From: Haemaphysalis longicornis | Lineage: Eukaryota; Arthropoda; Arachnida; Ixodida; Ixodidae | Length of the DNA: 64,000 nucleotides | Direction of reading: 5' to 3' | Assembly (NCBI GenBank): GCA_013339765.2 | Contig: CM023448.1 | Coordinates: forward strand, 326,645,441 to 326,709,440 | Part shown: in pieces, positions 20,600-32,200 of the stretch | Layout: every line of letters begins with the position of its first letter | Numbering within the stretch: position 1 is the first letter of the stretch | Notes under the pieces: model-generated | Databases searched by the model: none | What the model saw: the letters and a program-made list of their open reading frames with translations, nothing else | What the model was told of the DNA's origin: nothing | Position numbers and translations under genes: made by a program

Positions 20600-22180
20600 C
20601 GTAAATAATTTATGAAGACTGCTACATAAACCCTCTGTTTGGAAGCCTCCCATGTTTTCCAGTTTATAACTTGCTTGCGCGAAGGTTGATGTGCAGCATA
20701 GGGTGTAGGTAGGCGATGTGGGCAAGCAATGGCCCCCGGCATTAGGTGTAACATCCCGCATAGAGTTTCATTGTCAACTGGTAGCCGCATCTCTGTGTAC
20801 ATCAGGTATGACGTTGCTTGGCATGTCGCAAGGCTCAACTGGAAGCTTACTGGTCGCCATAACTCATTGTACATCAAGCTGTGGGTGCTGTTTGACACCA
20901 TAAGATGACGAGGCAAAATTGTTCGGCCTAGCCGGCACAGTTTGTTGTTTGGGGGAAAAGGAAAGGAAGCGCACTAGGGATATTTTAGAGCTCGGCAGGG
21001 AGTTCGCCTGCATACTACCCAGTGCGGTGGAGGAGAAGTAGAGGGAAGTGAAAGGATTGAGGAGAGTGTTGGAGAGGAAGCGAGACGAAAGAAAAAAAGG
21101 TGCACACAGCAGTCGCTGCTGTTAGTCCAGCAAAGCATACATACCCACAGAATAGCACGTACCTGCAGTGGTGTATTGGCCAACCCTTTGTAAGCTTGGT
21201 GCGTGCACCAAGGAATCAGTGAATTACCTTAAGCATGAACACTACAACGGTCAGCCACAAGAAACTGTGCCATACTTTGAATCCTGTGTACGTACTCTTT
21301 AATAAAGCCTACTTGGAAACCCCTAGAGTACCACATTACTGTGGGTTACTGGGAAACCCTCAAGCAGGAATGTATGTTGCTTTCACACAATATTTCGTGG
21401 TTGGGCCAGCCAAACCGTATGCAAATATTCTTTAGTTTATAACCCTTTTGCACAAAGGTTGATGTGCGATAGGAGAAGGCAATGTGGGTATGCAACAGCT
21501 CAATGCCTCGACGTTCAAGATTGTGAACTGTTACCCGCAGCTCGATGTACAAGTATGACATTGCTTGGTATGTCGCAATGCTTGCTTGAATGTTGCCTAA
21601 CGTTAGGCCTAAACATAGAGCATTGAGCCTACCGCCAACCAGTACTTATTGGAAAAGTATTCATTTAGCTAACCTACTTCAACCCGAAGGTACCAGTAAC
21701 GTCGCAAGACCAAAGCAAAACATTAGGCCTAAGCTCTGGCACATACCTGATAGCTGCTGCTGCTGTTTTAGCAAAGTGATACATGCCCACGCAATGGTAC
21801 ATACCTGCAGTAGAGTAAAGCTCTTTATAAACAGGAATGCATGCTGCTGTCGCATGCACAGAGTAAGCAACGATAGAGCTACACCAGGGCTACGAGCCAC
21901 ACTGCAGTGGAAGGCCACTGATTTGGACTAGCTGGGAATCTCTAACGAAGCAATAAATCAATTGCTTCTAGCACAATTACTGGACAGCTATGCTCGTATT
22001 CCCAATTCCGTATGTGTATTCTGAAGCCTACCAAAGTGTTGCATACAGAGTAGCACATTCCCAAAATGGGGTATTGCACAAACACTCCATGCTTTACAAG
22101 CAGGAATGTATGCTGCATTTGCATATTTCCTGGTTGGTGCAGCCAAACTGTCTTGATTTTTCTGCGACCACCAGGGATAC
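20600..22180. repeat. Decayed dispersed/tandem repeat module
   Basis: A segment near 20650-20870 (tttataacttgcttgcgcga, then ggttgatgtgc, then tatgacgttgcttggcatgt) recurs near 21434-21590 (tttataacccttttgcacaa, ggttgatgtgc, tatgacattgcttggtatgt). A second word, aagcaggaatgtatg(t/c)tgc, recurs at 21362 and 22098 and in weaker form at 21831. The unit is about 700-800 bp and diverged. Confidence 0.55.
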
Positions 22181-22331
22181 ATGAAATTGTGGGAAAAATT
22201 TTAGGACATTCCAATCAGTTTCAAAGTGTTCAAATGAACTGCCAGTTGCGTAGCTAGCTTTTCCTTTGGCTGCTTTGTTTGCTCATTTGTAATAACTGCA
22301 AACACAGGCAAGAGACATCAGTTCTCTCAGT

Positions 22332-22337
22332 TTTAAT
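22332..22337 (-). terminator. ATTAAA polyadenylation signal of the glucosidase gene
   Basis: On the minus strand ATTAAA lies about 170 nt past the TAG stop. It is the most likely signal in this short 3' region, where I see no AATAAA. Confidence 0.4.
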
Positions 22338-22504
22338 GTAGCAAAAAAAAATGACTGTCCCATGATGAACAAAGGGCCCATAATAATAACACACGACACT
22401 AACACCTCCCCAATGAGCAGATCCAAAAGGGCTGACCAGGCCAGGAAAACAAGGTAAAATGACTTTGGCGCACGATGAACGGTCAATGGCACGGAATGAC
22501 AACA

Positions 22505-25500
22505 CTAGTACACCTCTCCCATCAGCAGAACCAGAAGGGCCGACCAGCCTGTAAAGGGGTGCGATCCGTGACCCTTCCCCGTAGTGTCCTCGTAGTTCTC
22601 CCAGATGTACTTGGAGCGGCGGTACTCCTTCAGCATATTGGCAATTATGTTGCTCCTGAGCTCCTTGTAGAGCTCGAAGGCCTTCTCCTGGTATGGGCCC
22701 GGCAGATCACTGTAGTGGTGCAAGGCTTTCACTGCTAAGTAGTTGATGTTGATCCATATCGCGCCTCTCCAATACGGCGGGTCGGTCTCTGTGTTGAACT
22801 CGTGGTACATGGGTGAATCCTTGGACAAGGACCTGAGGCCGTAGTCGGTCCAGAGGAGCGCCGGATTGCGCAGGTCGGCCAGCAGCTTCCCCAGCGCCGG
22901 GTTGTCCGGAGTGAGCAGCCGCAGCAGGAAGGGGAACAGGCTGACGTAGCCAAAGTGCTCCACAAACTGCGGCCGCGGCGCCTCCATTGCCAGCCGCACC
23001 TTGGGCAATGCAGGGGCTCCCGGCGCCTGGCCCGGTGGGGGCCTCTGTTCCACCAGCCGCACCTTGTCCGTGTGCAGGCCGTAGTCGCAGTAGTGGCGGC
23101 TCACTGGTGACAAGTGGTGCTTGTCTAGCAGGGCGTTGTTACCAAGCGTCTGGTGTGTGCTTGACAGGCTCTGCCCACTGGGATGATTGAGCAGATGCGC
23201 CGCCCGGGCCAGCACCCCAGCCGAAAAGGCCAACCAGCAGTGGAGGTCAACGTGCCGCTCATCTTCTGTTGGGTGCGATGCCCTCGGGTAATCATCAAGC
23301 CCTGATGTCAGAGTCTTTGGATTGAGCTCAGTACGGCTGCTAGCATCTCTGCCCCGCCATCGGTAGGTGCCAGGAACTTTGCCCATTTGAGTGTTGTTCA
23401 GCCAGTGGAACAGCTTGAGGAACCGTGGGAAAGAACGCTGAAGGAACTCTCCATGCAGGGCAAGGGCGTCTGGTTGGTTCAAAAGGGCTTCAAGAGTAAG
23501 CAGCAAGGCTGGAGGGTTTGCATTTGTATCCCTCTGCACGACAAATTCGGTCGGCACTTGGGAACGCGCTTCGGATCCTAAGATCTGCTCACGTGGTATC
23601 CAGCCGTCAATGTTCATCAAGTCGAGCCAATGTGCAAGGATGTCCGTGGAGATGTCGGGGTCCCAGCGCATCAGTAAAAGGTTGTGGAATCCTTCATCCC
23701 AAAGGAAGCCTCGAGGAAAGAAAGACCTTGATGGTACTGCAGTGTAGAGGGGTGCTTTCCAATACTCCACAGGCTCTTTGTTGTGTGATGACTGAACCAG
23801 AGAAGAGCCATAGAAATAGCCGATGCCTCCTACCATGTTGCTCAGGACTTCCTTTGCCGCTTCATTGTCATCTTCACTAAAGCCCTTGGCACGTAGATTA
23901 AAAAGCTTATCAAACCGCTCATCAAACTTGGCAGTGTGCTCTGACAATTCCCTGTCAAAGTGCTCTCCACTAAGCGTGTTTGGCCGATCACGAAAGCTGC
24001 CAGATTCGAAAATCACTTCCAGCTCATATGGTGGCATTACGGTCACCTGTGTTAGCACAAAGTTTGGGGACCTTTTGCGCTCCCTGTCATCTGCAGACAA
24101 AACAGTGCCACGTGTCACATAAAGACGGCGGGCACCTTTTTTTGTTTGAAAGCCGACCAAATTTTCCAGTACTGTCTTCTTTAGGTTCTCAAGCCCGGGT
24201 GCAACTGTGCTCAGGTAGCTGTAGTGTAGAACGTTCTCTGCGTTCCTATCATGAAACGTGGCTGTGAACCGTCCCAAATCCGGAGTCTCTCCAGAAACAA
24301 ACTCCAGGTGCGACTTGTCACGAACACTAGGTGACAGTTGCCCATGGCCATCAGTGGCAAAATAGAAGAGCAGGGACATCGGAGTCGTTGGAGCTGCACC
24401 TGTTGCCTAGAAAACAAACAAAAAAAGAATCGAAGAGAAGGGTTTCAGTTTGGACACGTTCACATAGAAACGCTGACCAAGCACCTCACCTTGGGCTTCA
24501 CACCAATCCGTGCAGTCCAGTCTCCACCGTTTCGGCCTCCCACCCTTTTCACAAAGGATGTCTCGATCACATAATCGTCATCAACAATCCGCTGTGTCCC
24601 AAAGTTGACACCATCATGTCGTACCCACCCATACTTCTGGAGCCTGTCCCATTGATTGCACCAATGTCTAATAGGCAAGTTCTGATTCTTGATCTTGTGC
24701 GTGAACCACATAAGTCCGGCTGCCAAGGGTTGTGCACTGCGGGTCTTCAACCCGAAGTAAGAGGAACTTCTGTAACTACCCCAAAACCTCTCTGGAATGT
24801 CAAGTCCGGATTTTGTAACAACTTTCGGTAAGTCCACTGGTCGGATGACCCACGATTCCAAGTAGTGCAGGAAGTAGACGTAAAGGATAACAGAGATGAT
24901 GAGGCAGCCATTAAAAACTACAAAGATGGTAAACTTGGAATCGAACTTCGGTTCTGGACTGGTCTTCTTTGGGCGGTCAACCGGCTTGAGCCGCCCGGGC
25001 GGAGTACGCGCACCTTCCAACTTCCTTTGCCGAACCATTTGTGCTGGAAAGTAGAGTAAGATGCTTTTAGCACATGTCCTACACGATAATAACTAAAGAA
25101 GTCGGAAGACACCTTTGCTGTCGCACAAGACCGGCGAAATACGACACGTAGACAAGTGCAGCCAACATAGCACACGTGAGACATAATCTAGCCACACGAT
25201 CTCTTGGTCTCGATTATGCGATTACTAAACACATTTACACTTTGGGCGAACGATATAGCGGAGAAGCGGAACAAAAACCCGGCTAGTGAAACATTGGAAA
25301 TGATTACTTGTCCTGCGTCGTCTGCACTCGCATTTCGACCGTTGCGTAGCTTTACTTGAAATGATATGCTCTCTAAGTCTTTCTTGTTATACATGCCAAG
25401 CCCATTAGTTCACCAAGAAGCATATCTACGGTATCATACCATAGTAGTAGGCCACCGGTACTACATCACTTGCTCCACGTTTCCACGCGAAGCTCGAGCC

Positions 25501-25583
25501 AAGTTGCAAAACAAAATATCAGCAAAACATACTTACGTAACACCAGTAGAGGTATAAACGTAGTGACGGCGCGACTTACCCAT
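22505..25583 (-). CDS. MOGS: Mannosyl-oligosaccharide glucosidase (glucosidase I, GH63)
   Basis: ER glucosidase I removes the terminal alpha-1,2-glucose from Glc3Man9GlcNAc2 on new glycoproteins, the first N-glycan trimming step. Coding exons on the minus strand are 25583-25580 (ATGG only), 25043-24490 and 24406-22505, giving about 819 residues (human 837). The donor after ATGG is GTAAGT and the join reads ATG GCA CAA ATG, so the protein starts MAQMVRQRK. The internal ATG at 25038 is an alternative start. A short basic cytosolic tail is followed by one membrane segment (FTIFVVFNGCLIISVILYVY, about residues 39-60), a type II topology. GH63 hallmarks in the catalytic domain are FLWDEGFHNLL (about 410-420), GWIPREQILGSEARS (about 444-458), RDTNANPP and YWRGAIWININY. 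The stop is TAG at 22505-22507. No lesion was seen. Confidence 0.95.
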
Positions 25584-25937
25584 GGCCTCCGTCTTCGCTC
25601 TTTGGTTTCCACAGGTGCCGCAGCCGCGCCAGTAGTGCTAGTAGTTTCCGTTTCCGGCAGAAACCAACGCCGGTAGCGGCGGGCGGCACGTCGACGCCTT
25701 CGCGTAATCGTCGAATAAAACTGTCTCTCTCGTGGGAAAGCATAATTCAGCATGTTGTCAGCGTTCTTTCCTACATGTCGCTAGGCGTGGTGATTCTACA
25801 AATAGAACAGTTTTCCAAGATCCTCCTTCAATTTGTGTGTGTTGTGTAGACCTGTGTAGACCTCACCTCGTTCTCCCGAGTGTCCGCACGTCCGCACATT
25901 TCATGGTAACGTTGCTTCGAACCTCATCGGCCGAGTC
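25584..25937. promoter_or_regulatory. Shared bidirectional promoter region, MOGS / HPS6-like gene
   Basis: About 350 bp separate the two divergent start codons. It must hold both 5' untranslated regions and promoters. I see no TATA box on either strand, as usual for housekeeping genes. A minus-strand ORF through it (25753-25580) is probably 5' leader, with a run of arginine codons and no domain. Confidence 0.55.
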
Positions 25938-27191
25938 ATGTTATCATTCATCGATTGCGCTGACGACCAGGATCGTTTTCAAGCTGTTCGCCTCCCTGTG
26001 CCCGTTGACCACTTAGAAGCGGCCGGCGTTGTGAAGTTGTGGAGCGTGCCTGTGAACCACTTGTTTTACCGTGTAAAAGGTGACGACGACTTGTACGCTT
26101 GCTGCGTAAATACGTCGGCCCCGTCCCCGGCGGCTAAGCCATCTAAGATAACATTATGTGCGTCGTTGAGTAATATCCTGAGTATCAAGAGCAACCATGT
26201 TTTCCTCTTTTTTGATGATGGCAGCATTCGCTCATTGCAGTTTGCTCCTGGCGAAGGTTGGGTAGAATGCATGAATTTCCAGTTGCAAGTTAGCCCTACG
26301 AGCAGGGTTGAATACGCTAGCTCCTGCGCTAGCAGCAGTCTCTACTTGGTCCAGCGGTCAACCCAATTTCCCGATGAGGTGGCCTACTCGTTGTGGAAAT
26401 GCTCTGTTTCGTTGGAGAGCGATCATGTTTCAAGCACGCAATGCCTAGCTCACAAGCTACCGGCCTTCCAATTATACGTCCTGCGTCACAGCGTGGTAAT
26501 CATCCCAAGCGTGCCACATCCTCCGGACATTTATTTCTCATTCGGCGATGCCAACAAACTCGTGATGGGCTCTTTGACGAAGCGCGCAGTGCTGTTTCGC
26601 GCAACTGTCTCGTCTCCGCTAGACGTGGCCGCCTTCTACAGGAGACGGATTTGGTTCTGGCAGGTGCCGACGCGTGCTGAGGTTGTGCTCCATGGTTGTG
26701 TGTCACCCCTGGCCAGCTGCCTCTACTTGCTGCTCAAGGACAGCTCTGTCATCGTGCTGAATTCATCTGGAGAAGTGGTGCGGCGTGTTGTGCTGCAGGA
26801 TGCGCCATCTGGAGTACAGGGCTGCTGCATCGTCGCGTCTGCCTTCTGTCTCTTTGAAGACGCCAGGGTGGGACTGTACGACGCGACTGAGGGCCATCTG
26901 CTAGGGAGACTGTCGTTAAAGGGGACCTTCCGGGCAGTGCTTCCAGGTATCTGGGCCTTCTGGACCACCGAGGGGGCCTACCAGCTCCACGATGCTTCTG
27001 GAAGACGTCGGAACCGCAACAGCCAGCTGCAGAGCGAGGCACTTGTGTACGCTGCTAGGCACGCGGGAGCAGAGGCTCTGCCAGGCTTGCCAACCGATGC
27101 CCAGGTGAAGACGAAACTGAATCGCATCTTACACCCGCTTGTGGAATGCTACTGGAAGCTGCAGCTGACCAAGCTGGTCCTAACGTCCTGA
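25938..27191 (+). CDS. HPS6-like protein (putative BLOC-2 subunit), 417 codons
   Basis: A single open frame of 417 codons starting MLSFIDCADDQDRF and ending KLVLTS. It looks like a WD/beta-propeller protein: repeated hydrophobic strand pairs such as VFLFFDDGSIRSLQF, LYLLLKDSSVIVLN and VGLYDATEGHLLGR. From memory, stretches such as HKLPAFQLYVLRHSVVIIPS and the later order of motifs resemble the N-terminal propeller of HPS6, a BLOC-2 subunit acting in biogenesis of lysosome-related organelles. That similarity is weak and unaligned. HPS6 in vertebrates is a single exon of about 775 residues, so this would lack the C-terminal helical half, unless a possible donor at about 27105 (CAG|GTGAAG) joins a downstream exon. 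It is divergently transcribed from MOGS. That it is a real gene is likely; the family name is tentative. Confidence 0.6.
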   Translation: MLSFIDCADDQDRFQAVRLPVPVDHLEAAGVVKLWSVPVNHLFYRVKGDDDLYACCVNTSAPSPAAKPSKITLCASLSNILSIKSNHVFLFFDDGSIRSLQFAPGEGWVECMNFQLQVSPTSRVEYASSCASSSLYLVQRSTQFPDEVAYSLWKCSVSLESDHVSSTQCLAHKLPAFQLYVLRHSVVIIPSVPHPPDIYFSFGDANKLVMGSLTKRAVLFRATVSSPLDVAAFYRRRIWFWQVPTRAEVVLHGCVSPLASCLYLLLKDSSVIVLNSSGEVVRRVVLQDAPSGVQGCCIVASAFCLFEDARVGLYDATEGHLLGRLSLKGTFRAVLPGIWAFWTTEGAYQLHDASGRRRNRNSQLQSEALVYAARHAGAEALPGLPTDAQVKTKLNRILHPLVECYWKLQLTKLVLTS

Positions 27192-28926
27192 CCCTGCATT
27201 GTGGTTCTGGGTGGGGGTCCCCACTGAGATGCACAGCCGCATGAACAACAATCACTATTTTGAGGAAGCCGCCGGAAATATAGCAGTGGATGCTCCCTTG
27301 GCTTCAGTTTGCTGCCATGGCAGAGTGCGCGTAGCTGTGCACATTTGTTTTGTGTCGGTAGTTTGGTAACTAGCATCTTAAACTTCATCATCAAATGGTG
27401 TTGCCATGAAGAGTTGCTCTGCTGGGTTTTTATTTGTCACAGTTGCATGCTGCTTTACAATTGACTCCATTACTGTGAAGAAGGATGCGTAATGGTATAT
27501 CTTAAACCAGATAACGATGGAAGCCCAATAAGATGATGAAGGCTGCTCGCTGATTGAGGCCAGAAGACAAGTGTTGCAGATGCAGCTAGAAGTTCTTTTC
27601 CTCCCATGTGAAGGTGAAATGTTTTGCTCCTTCACAACACCAGCCTCTACCTAGTCTGAAATGTCTCTGTCTGACATTGGTGTTCCAGGACCGTCTGCCC
27701 AACACTAAAGGACCGTCTGCCCAACACTCTAAGACGTGTGGCTAGGTTCAACACAGCATGTGATTCATTAAAGTGGGACATTACAAAATAATGATGGTGT
27801 TTAGGTGCCATAAAAGTATGGGGCCCCCTTTTGGGCTTCCAAAGTAATAGGAGCCACTCTGCAGGGTTGAGAATTGGGACGTTGACATGTGACTTAATGT
27901 AATGAAATTTTCTCCTGCACCTAATGTCACCCAAAATTACCCATACGTCAGGTTTATTCCATTCTCTTATGTGATTAGCCTCCCTGCACCATTGTAGTTC
28001 CATGCAAAAAATACAATGTAATAGTGAATGCTGTGTTAAAAAAAAAAAAAGAAGGGATTAACGTTCCTCATGACAGAACCAACTTATTTCATTGCAGTGA
28101 AATTTGCAAAAAGTAAAGGAAAAATTTTTTTTGCGGGAGGTATTATGGACCTTCATTTGCAAACTGCTGGTTTGTCGGTGTAACTACATACCAGGAGTGA
28201 CATTGCAGTCATGAGTACTGCAGAATGTCTCAGAGTTGAAACTGGAAAGAGAAGCCACACCTTGGACCCACGAGGAGCCGCGCGTCGCTCATGAACTGGT
28301 AGCTTGGCCCTCTTGTTGAGAGCGTCCATTTGGTTTGACAGATGTACCCTGCTGACGGAGGCACTGATGAAGCCAAAGGGCAAAGCAAGGCATGGCTGAC
28401 AATTGATAATTTTCTGACCTGTAGTATGTTGCTTGCATTGGGACTAGGTTTTGTAATTCTAGGCTGCACATACTATGGTTTCAGAGCTCAGAGTGCTGGG
28501 ATCTCCAACTGGCTTTTGTAAGAAAAGTGGCATTCATTTTTAAGGTACTGCCATGCAGTCTGTCCCAGAATTGTTCCCTGTGCCCATCCAATAATACTGT
28601 ATTATTGACCATTGTGAATTCACATTTGCCAAAATTCATTAGGGGATCAGCATAATGAGCTTATTATGAATTGCAGCCAAGTGAACGATGAAATTATGCT
28701 GCCACCTCCACTAGTAATGTACGAGGTCGCGTCAGTGTTCATATGGTGCGACTCTACCCTATAAGAGCTTACTAATAATGTGCTGCTGTAATTGCCAGAA
28801 CAGCAAGCCATGTGCGTCATTATGCATATCAATCAGTGATGCCCGAGTCCTTAAAGGTGCTGAGTATGAGTTTGATGTTTTTTTGTTTTGTTTTTGATTA
28901 GCGAATTTTATATTCAATATTTTCAG
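27192..28926. other. Intergenic, nothing firm
   Basis: 3' flank of the HPS6-like gene. There is no AATAAA close to its stop; ATTAAA at about 27767 is possible. A small tandem duplication (ggaccgtctgcccaacact, twice) lies at about 27692-27728. Otherwise nothing is recognised. Confidence 0.45.
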
Positions 28927-29283
28927 CTGTTTGACTACGGCAAAATATTTGAGTCCTATTGGGAGGCAGAAGTCTTGAAGATTCAATGCGTCTGGACCAC
29001 AGATTCCAGATGTCAGGTACCACAAATTGCATTACTAGCTGCCAAGCGATCATCAGCAGCAAGATTATTCAGTAAATACTTCCAGTGGCCTCTGAAAGGA
29101 TATGCAGTTTTTCAGGCAGCTTGGCAAAGTGGAGGTGGTGTTTTATTGATTTTTGTGCAATTCAGGCCACTCTTCTTGATGGAGCTCCTAACCCTGCTAA
29201 CGTGTATGCCATGTCATTCACTGCAGAACTTAGTTTGCTTCTTTTTCTGAATGATGGGTCAATACGTTATTTTCAGCATTAGT
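28927..29283 (+). pseudogene. Tudor-domain-like gene remnant
   Basis: Segment 1 (28927-29016) is bounded by ttttcag and CAG|gtacca and is 90 nt in phase 0, reading LFDYGKIFESYWEAEVLKI. Segment 2 (about 29100-29283) contains GYAVFQAAWQSGGG in one frame and ATLLDGAPNPANVY with LLLFLNDGSIRYFQH in another, ending at TAG. The order (aromatic Trp-x-Ala-x-Val strand, then LLLFLNDGSIRYF) resembles tandem Tudor domains of the SETDB1/eggless type. The frame change inside segment 2 argues for a decayed copy. It could also be unrecognised exons of a live gene. Confidence 0.3.
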
Positions 29284-29289
29284 ACTATA

Positions 29290-32200
29290 ATGAAATGAAC
29301 TTTCTATATGCATCTAGTCATGTGAACTGTTTACCGCTGTCACAATCATGGTCACACTAGTTCTTGCCGAGATGATCACAGTCATGATCACAGTCATCCA
29401 ATTGATGGCAACATATGGATGCTTTTTAATGCCAAACAAACAGCGAGTATTATTACTGAAATTATTCCTACATTAGTGGTCTTTATCTCTTTTACTATTA
29501 TTGTAACAAGGTATACTTCCTCTGCCAACTTTTGTAGTCCTTCAAGTGTTGCCAACAAGAAATGTGATAGAAAATGTCGTGTGTGTAAACTGTAGGTACA
29601 TGTGCTGCCATAAGAAAAAAGTGTTGTGAACTGCAGTAGCAAGCCTTTTGTATGAAGTGTATAGCATTCAACTTAATGGTACAGGCAAGGTCCTTCAAAA
29701 GTTTACTTTTAATATGTGCTTGTGATATGCTACATTGCATACGTCAACGTGACCTTCATTTAGGGTCGTAGTATTTGAATGAACCAAGTTTTTTAGTCAA
29801 GATCAATGAAACAGAGACGCAGAAAAAAAAAAATTCCTCTGTTCTCTCACTTGTGATGTCAGCTGTGTGCTCTATCCACTCCTAACAACCTGTGCCCTCA
29901 AGTCAATTTGTGGTCACTTGGTTTTTACTTGCTGCAAATTGCAGCATTTCTGAACATGAGCTGTCTCTTTACCACTTGAGACAAGTATTTACAAGTTTAG
30001 AGAAAGGATGTCTATTGCCTTGTAAAGATCTTAGCTAAACTGACATTTTCTTTACTAGCCCAAGATGCACACAGCCATATCTGGCTGGTTGAAAGGGCGA
30101 GGACTTCCAAACAGTTACAATATTGCGCACACAAAGGGGCCAATCTCGGAGTGCACTGCCTGGCAACAACAACAACAACAAAAAAAGCTAGGCCTCCAAG
30201 TTGGTTGCAAGCGTGAGAAATGTTGCAGCAGCTCTGTGTTCATTGCCTTGGAAGTGATAGTAAAACATTGCTTGTAGCCAAGAATGGATCCCATTTTAAC
30301 AGCAGGTGCTGAGTGCGAGGTTGAGGTTTGTGCATGCTATGCTACAAAAGCATGACATTGTTTTATATGCAGTGTGTGTGTGCTTGGCTTATGCCTGTGA
30401 GTGCTTGGCAGAGTTCATGTGTTTTTACTTGGCCAGAGTTTGTATTGGTGGGTAAGGCAAGCTTGCATACATTCAATCTCCAGGAAGGCCATGAAGCCTT
30501 TAGCAGGACCAGCCACATTGCAGAAATTGGTGTTGGTTGACTGGGCGCACAGTGTTGCAGTATTTGTTATCACTGGTTGAAAACAAGGTGCACTTGAAAT
30601 TTGTGTCTGCAATCTTGTTACCTGTGAAAGTGGGGGTGTGGAATTTCAGCAACACCACTTGCTGCATTGCAAAGATCAACATCAAAGTTCTCTGCTCTGG
30701 CATATACCCTAGTGAAATGGAATGTAGTTGCTTGTCTAGCTTGGTCAAGCCAAATGGTCGGCTATAAGCTTCCAGAATTGCTCGCCATGGCACTACCATT
30801 TCAGTGGGGGAAATACCTTGGAATGCACCGTTCAAACTAGACAAGCATGAAACTTCTCACGTCTCAACCTGGAGATAGGCCTTTGGCAAAAAAGAGGTGT
30901 AATTTTTATTGGCAATGTGGCATGTCGTGTTGCTGAAATCCTGGCTATCACTTCAAGCCTGTTTGCATTCATGATGGGAGCGCACAAATAACTGATGCCG
31001 AGTGTAATGCGGTCGACCATTGGTGGGGCTCATTGGATGGTCAACCCGTGTGATGAGTACCCTTGTGTCTTTCTGGGTGGGTGTCAGTCTGCCCCACCTT
31101 GATCACTTCTTGAAGAGTCACATGTGCACTCAGTCACATGTATCCGCTTGAACATTGCTGGCCCCTTGATTAGGCATTGTCCACCCTTGGCTTAGCTGCC
31201 TTAAACCAGCTGTTGTGCCTTTGTTTACTCTGCCTGGCATATTTCATTCATAAACCTGTAATGTGTATGATGTGGTGATCAGTGTCATTGTATGCTGTAT
31301 AAAAGTTGTAAAGTATTGCATCACTTTTCTTGACTTTTTGAGTAATCACAGTAAAACCTCGTTACAAGGGACACTCAAGGGACCCAGAAGACATTCTCTT
31401 GTTGCACCATTCTCTGCAGTGCCTAACGGGACATCATATTCCACATTTGTGTCCGCCTGGAAATGTCACATTCCTAGTACGCCCTGACTGAAAGGGAGCA
31501 GAGGGTGCAGCCATTATGCCGACTTTCTGTGTTTTTTTACATTATAATTTGTGTGCTTCCTGTTAAGGTCAAAGCTTGAAGACTCAGAATACAGCCTGTT
31601 CTCTATGGCAGTGACATAAAAAACAATGACATAAACAAAAACAACAAGCGGAGAAACAAGGGTCGGGCACACGTATTGGCTGTGCAAACAAGACTCTCTG
31701 AGTTAACTTTATTATGTCAACAAGAAACAAACTTTTGTTCTGTAAATTATGTACAGTTATAATACAAGGCAGAAATGAGGCTGGCACGAACTCAGAGCCC
31801 ACAGAACAGCGCTGCAAGGAGACTGGAGACGACAGGAACAATCCAGGCGGGTCCATGCTGCCAGCTTTTGGAACCTGCGAGAGGTGAACAGTGTTCTTCC
31901 ATATTGTGGATATAGTACTTAGATTTCAAACAAATTATAGGACCTGGGTTGATGACCTAATAAAAGATGATTATAACTGCCACAGGGGGAAAAACAAGTC
32001 ATTTCCATGTTACTTCAGTACACTGGTAGATCCAAAGGGAGGGCCACTCCCCTCGCAAGCACCCTTGGACACCAACGTCGCCAAGCCTACTGCATGTGCC
32101 GCCCTTCTGGTCATGCTCCACAAACCCCAATCAGCCTCCAGCCTCCCACAAGGCTGCTGGATCTGCCTCTACCTCAATAATTTAGCTTGCGACACTTCAT

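Noticed and set aside
25580..25753. Extended N-terminus of the glucosidase encoded by the arginine-rich minus-strand ORF
   Set aside because: That frame joins the next exon out of phase with the glucosidase; only the ATGG start at 25583 joins in frame.
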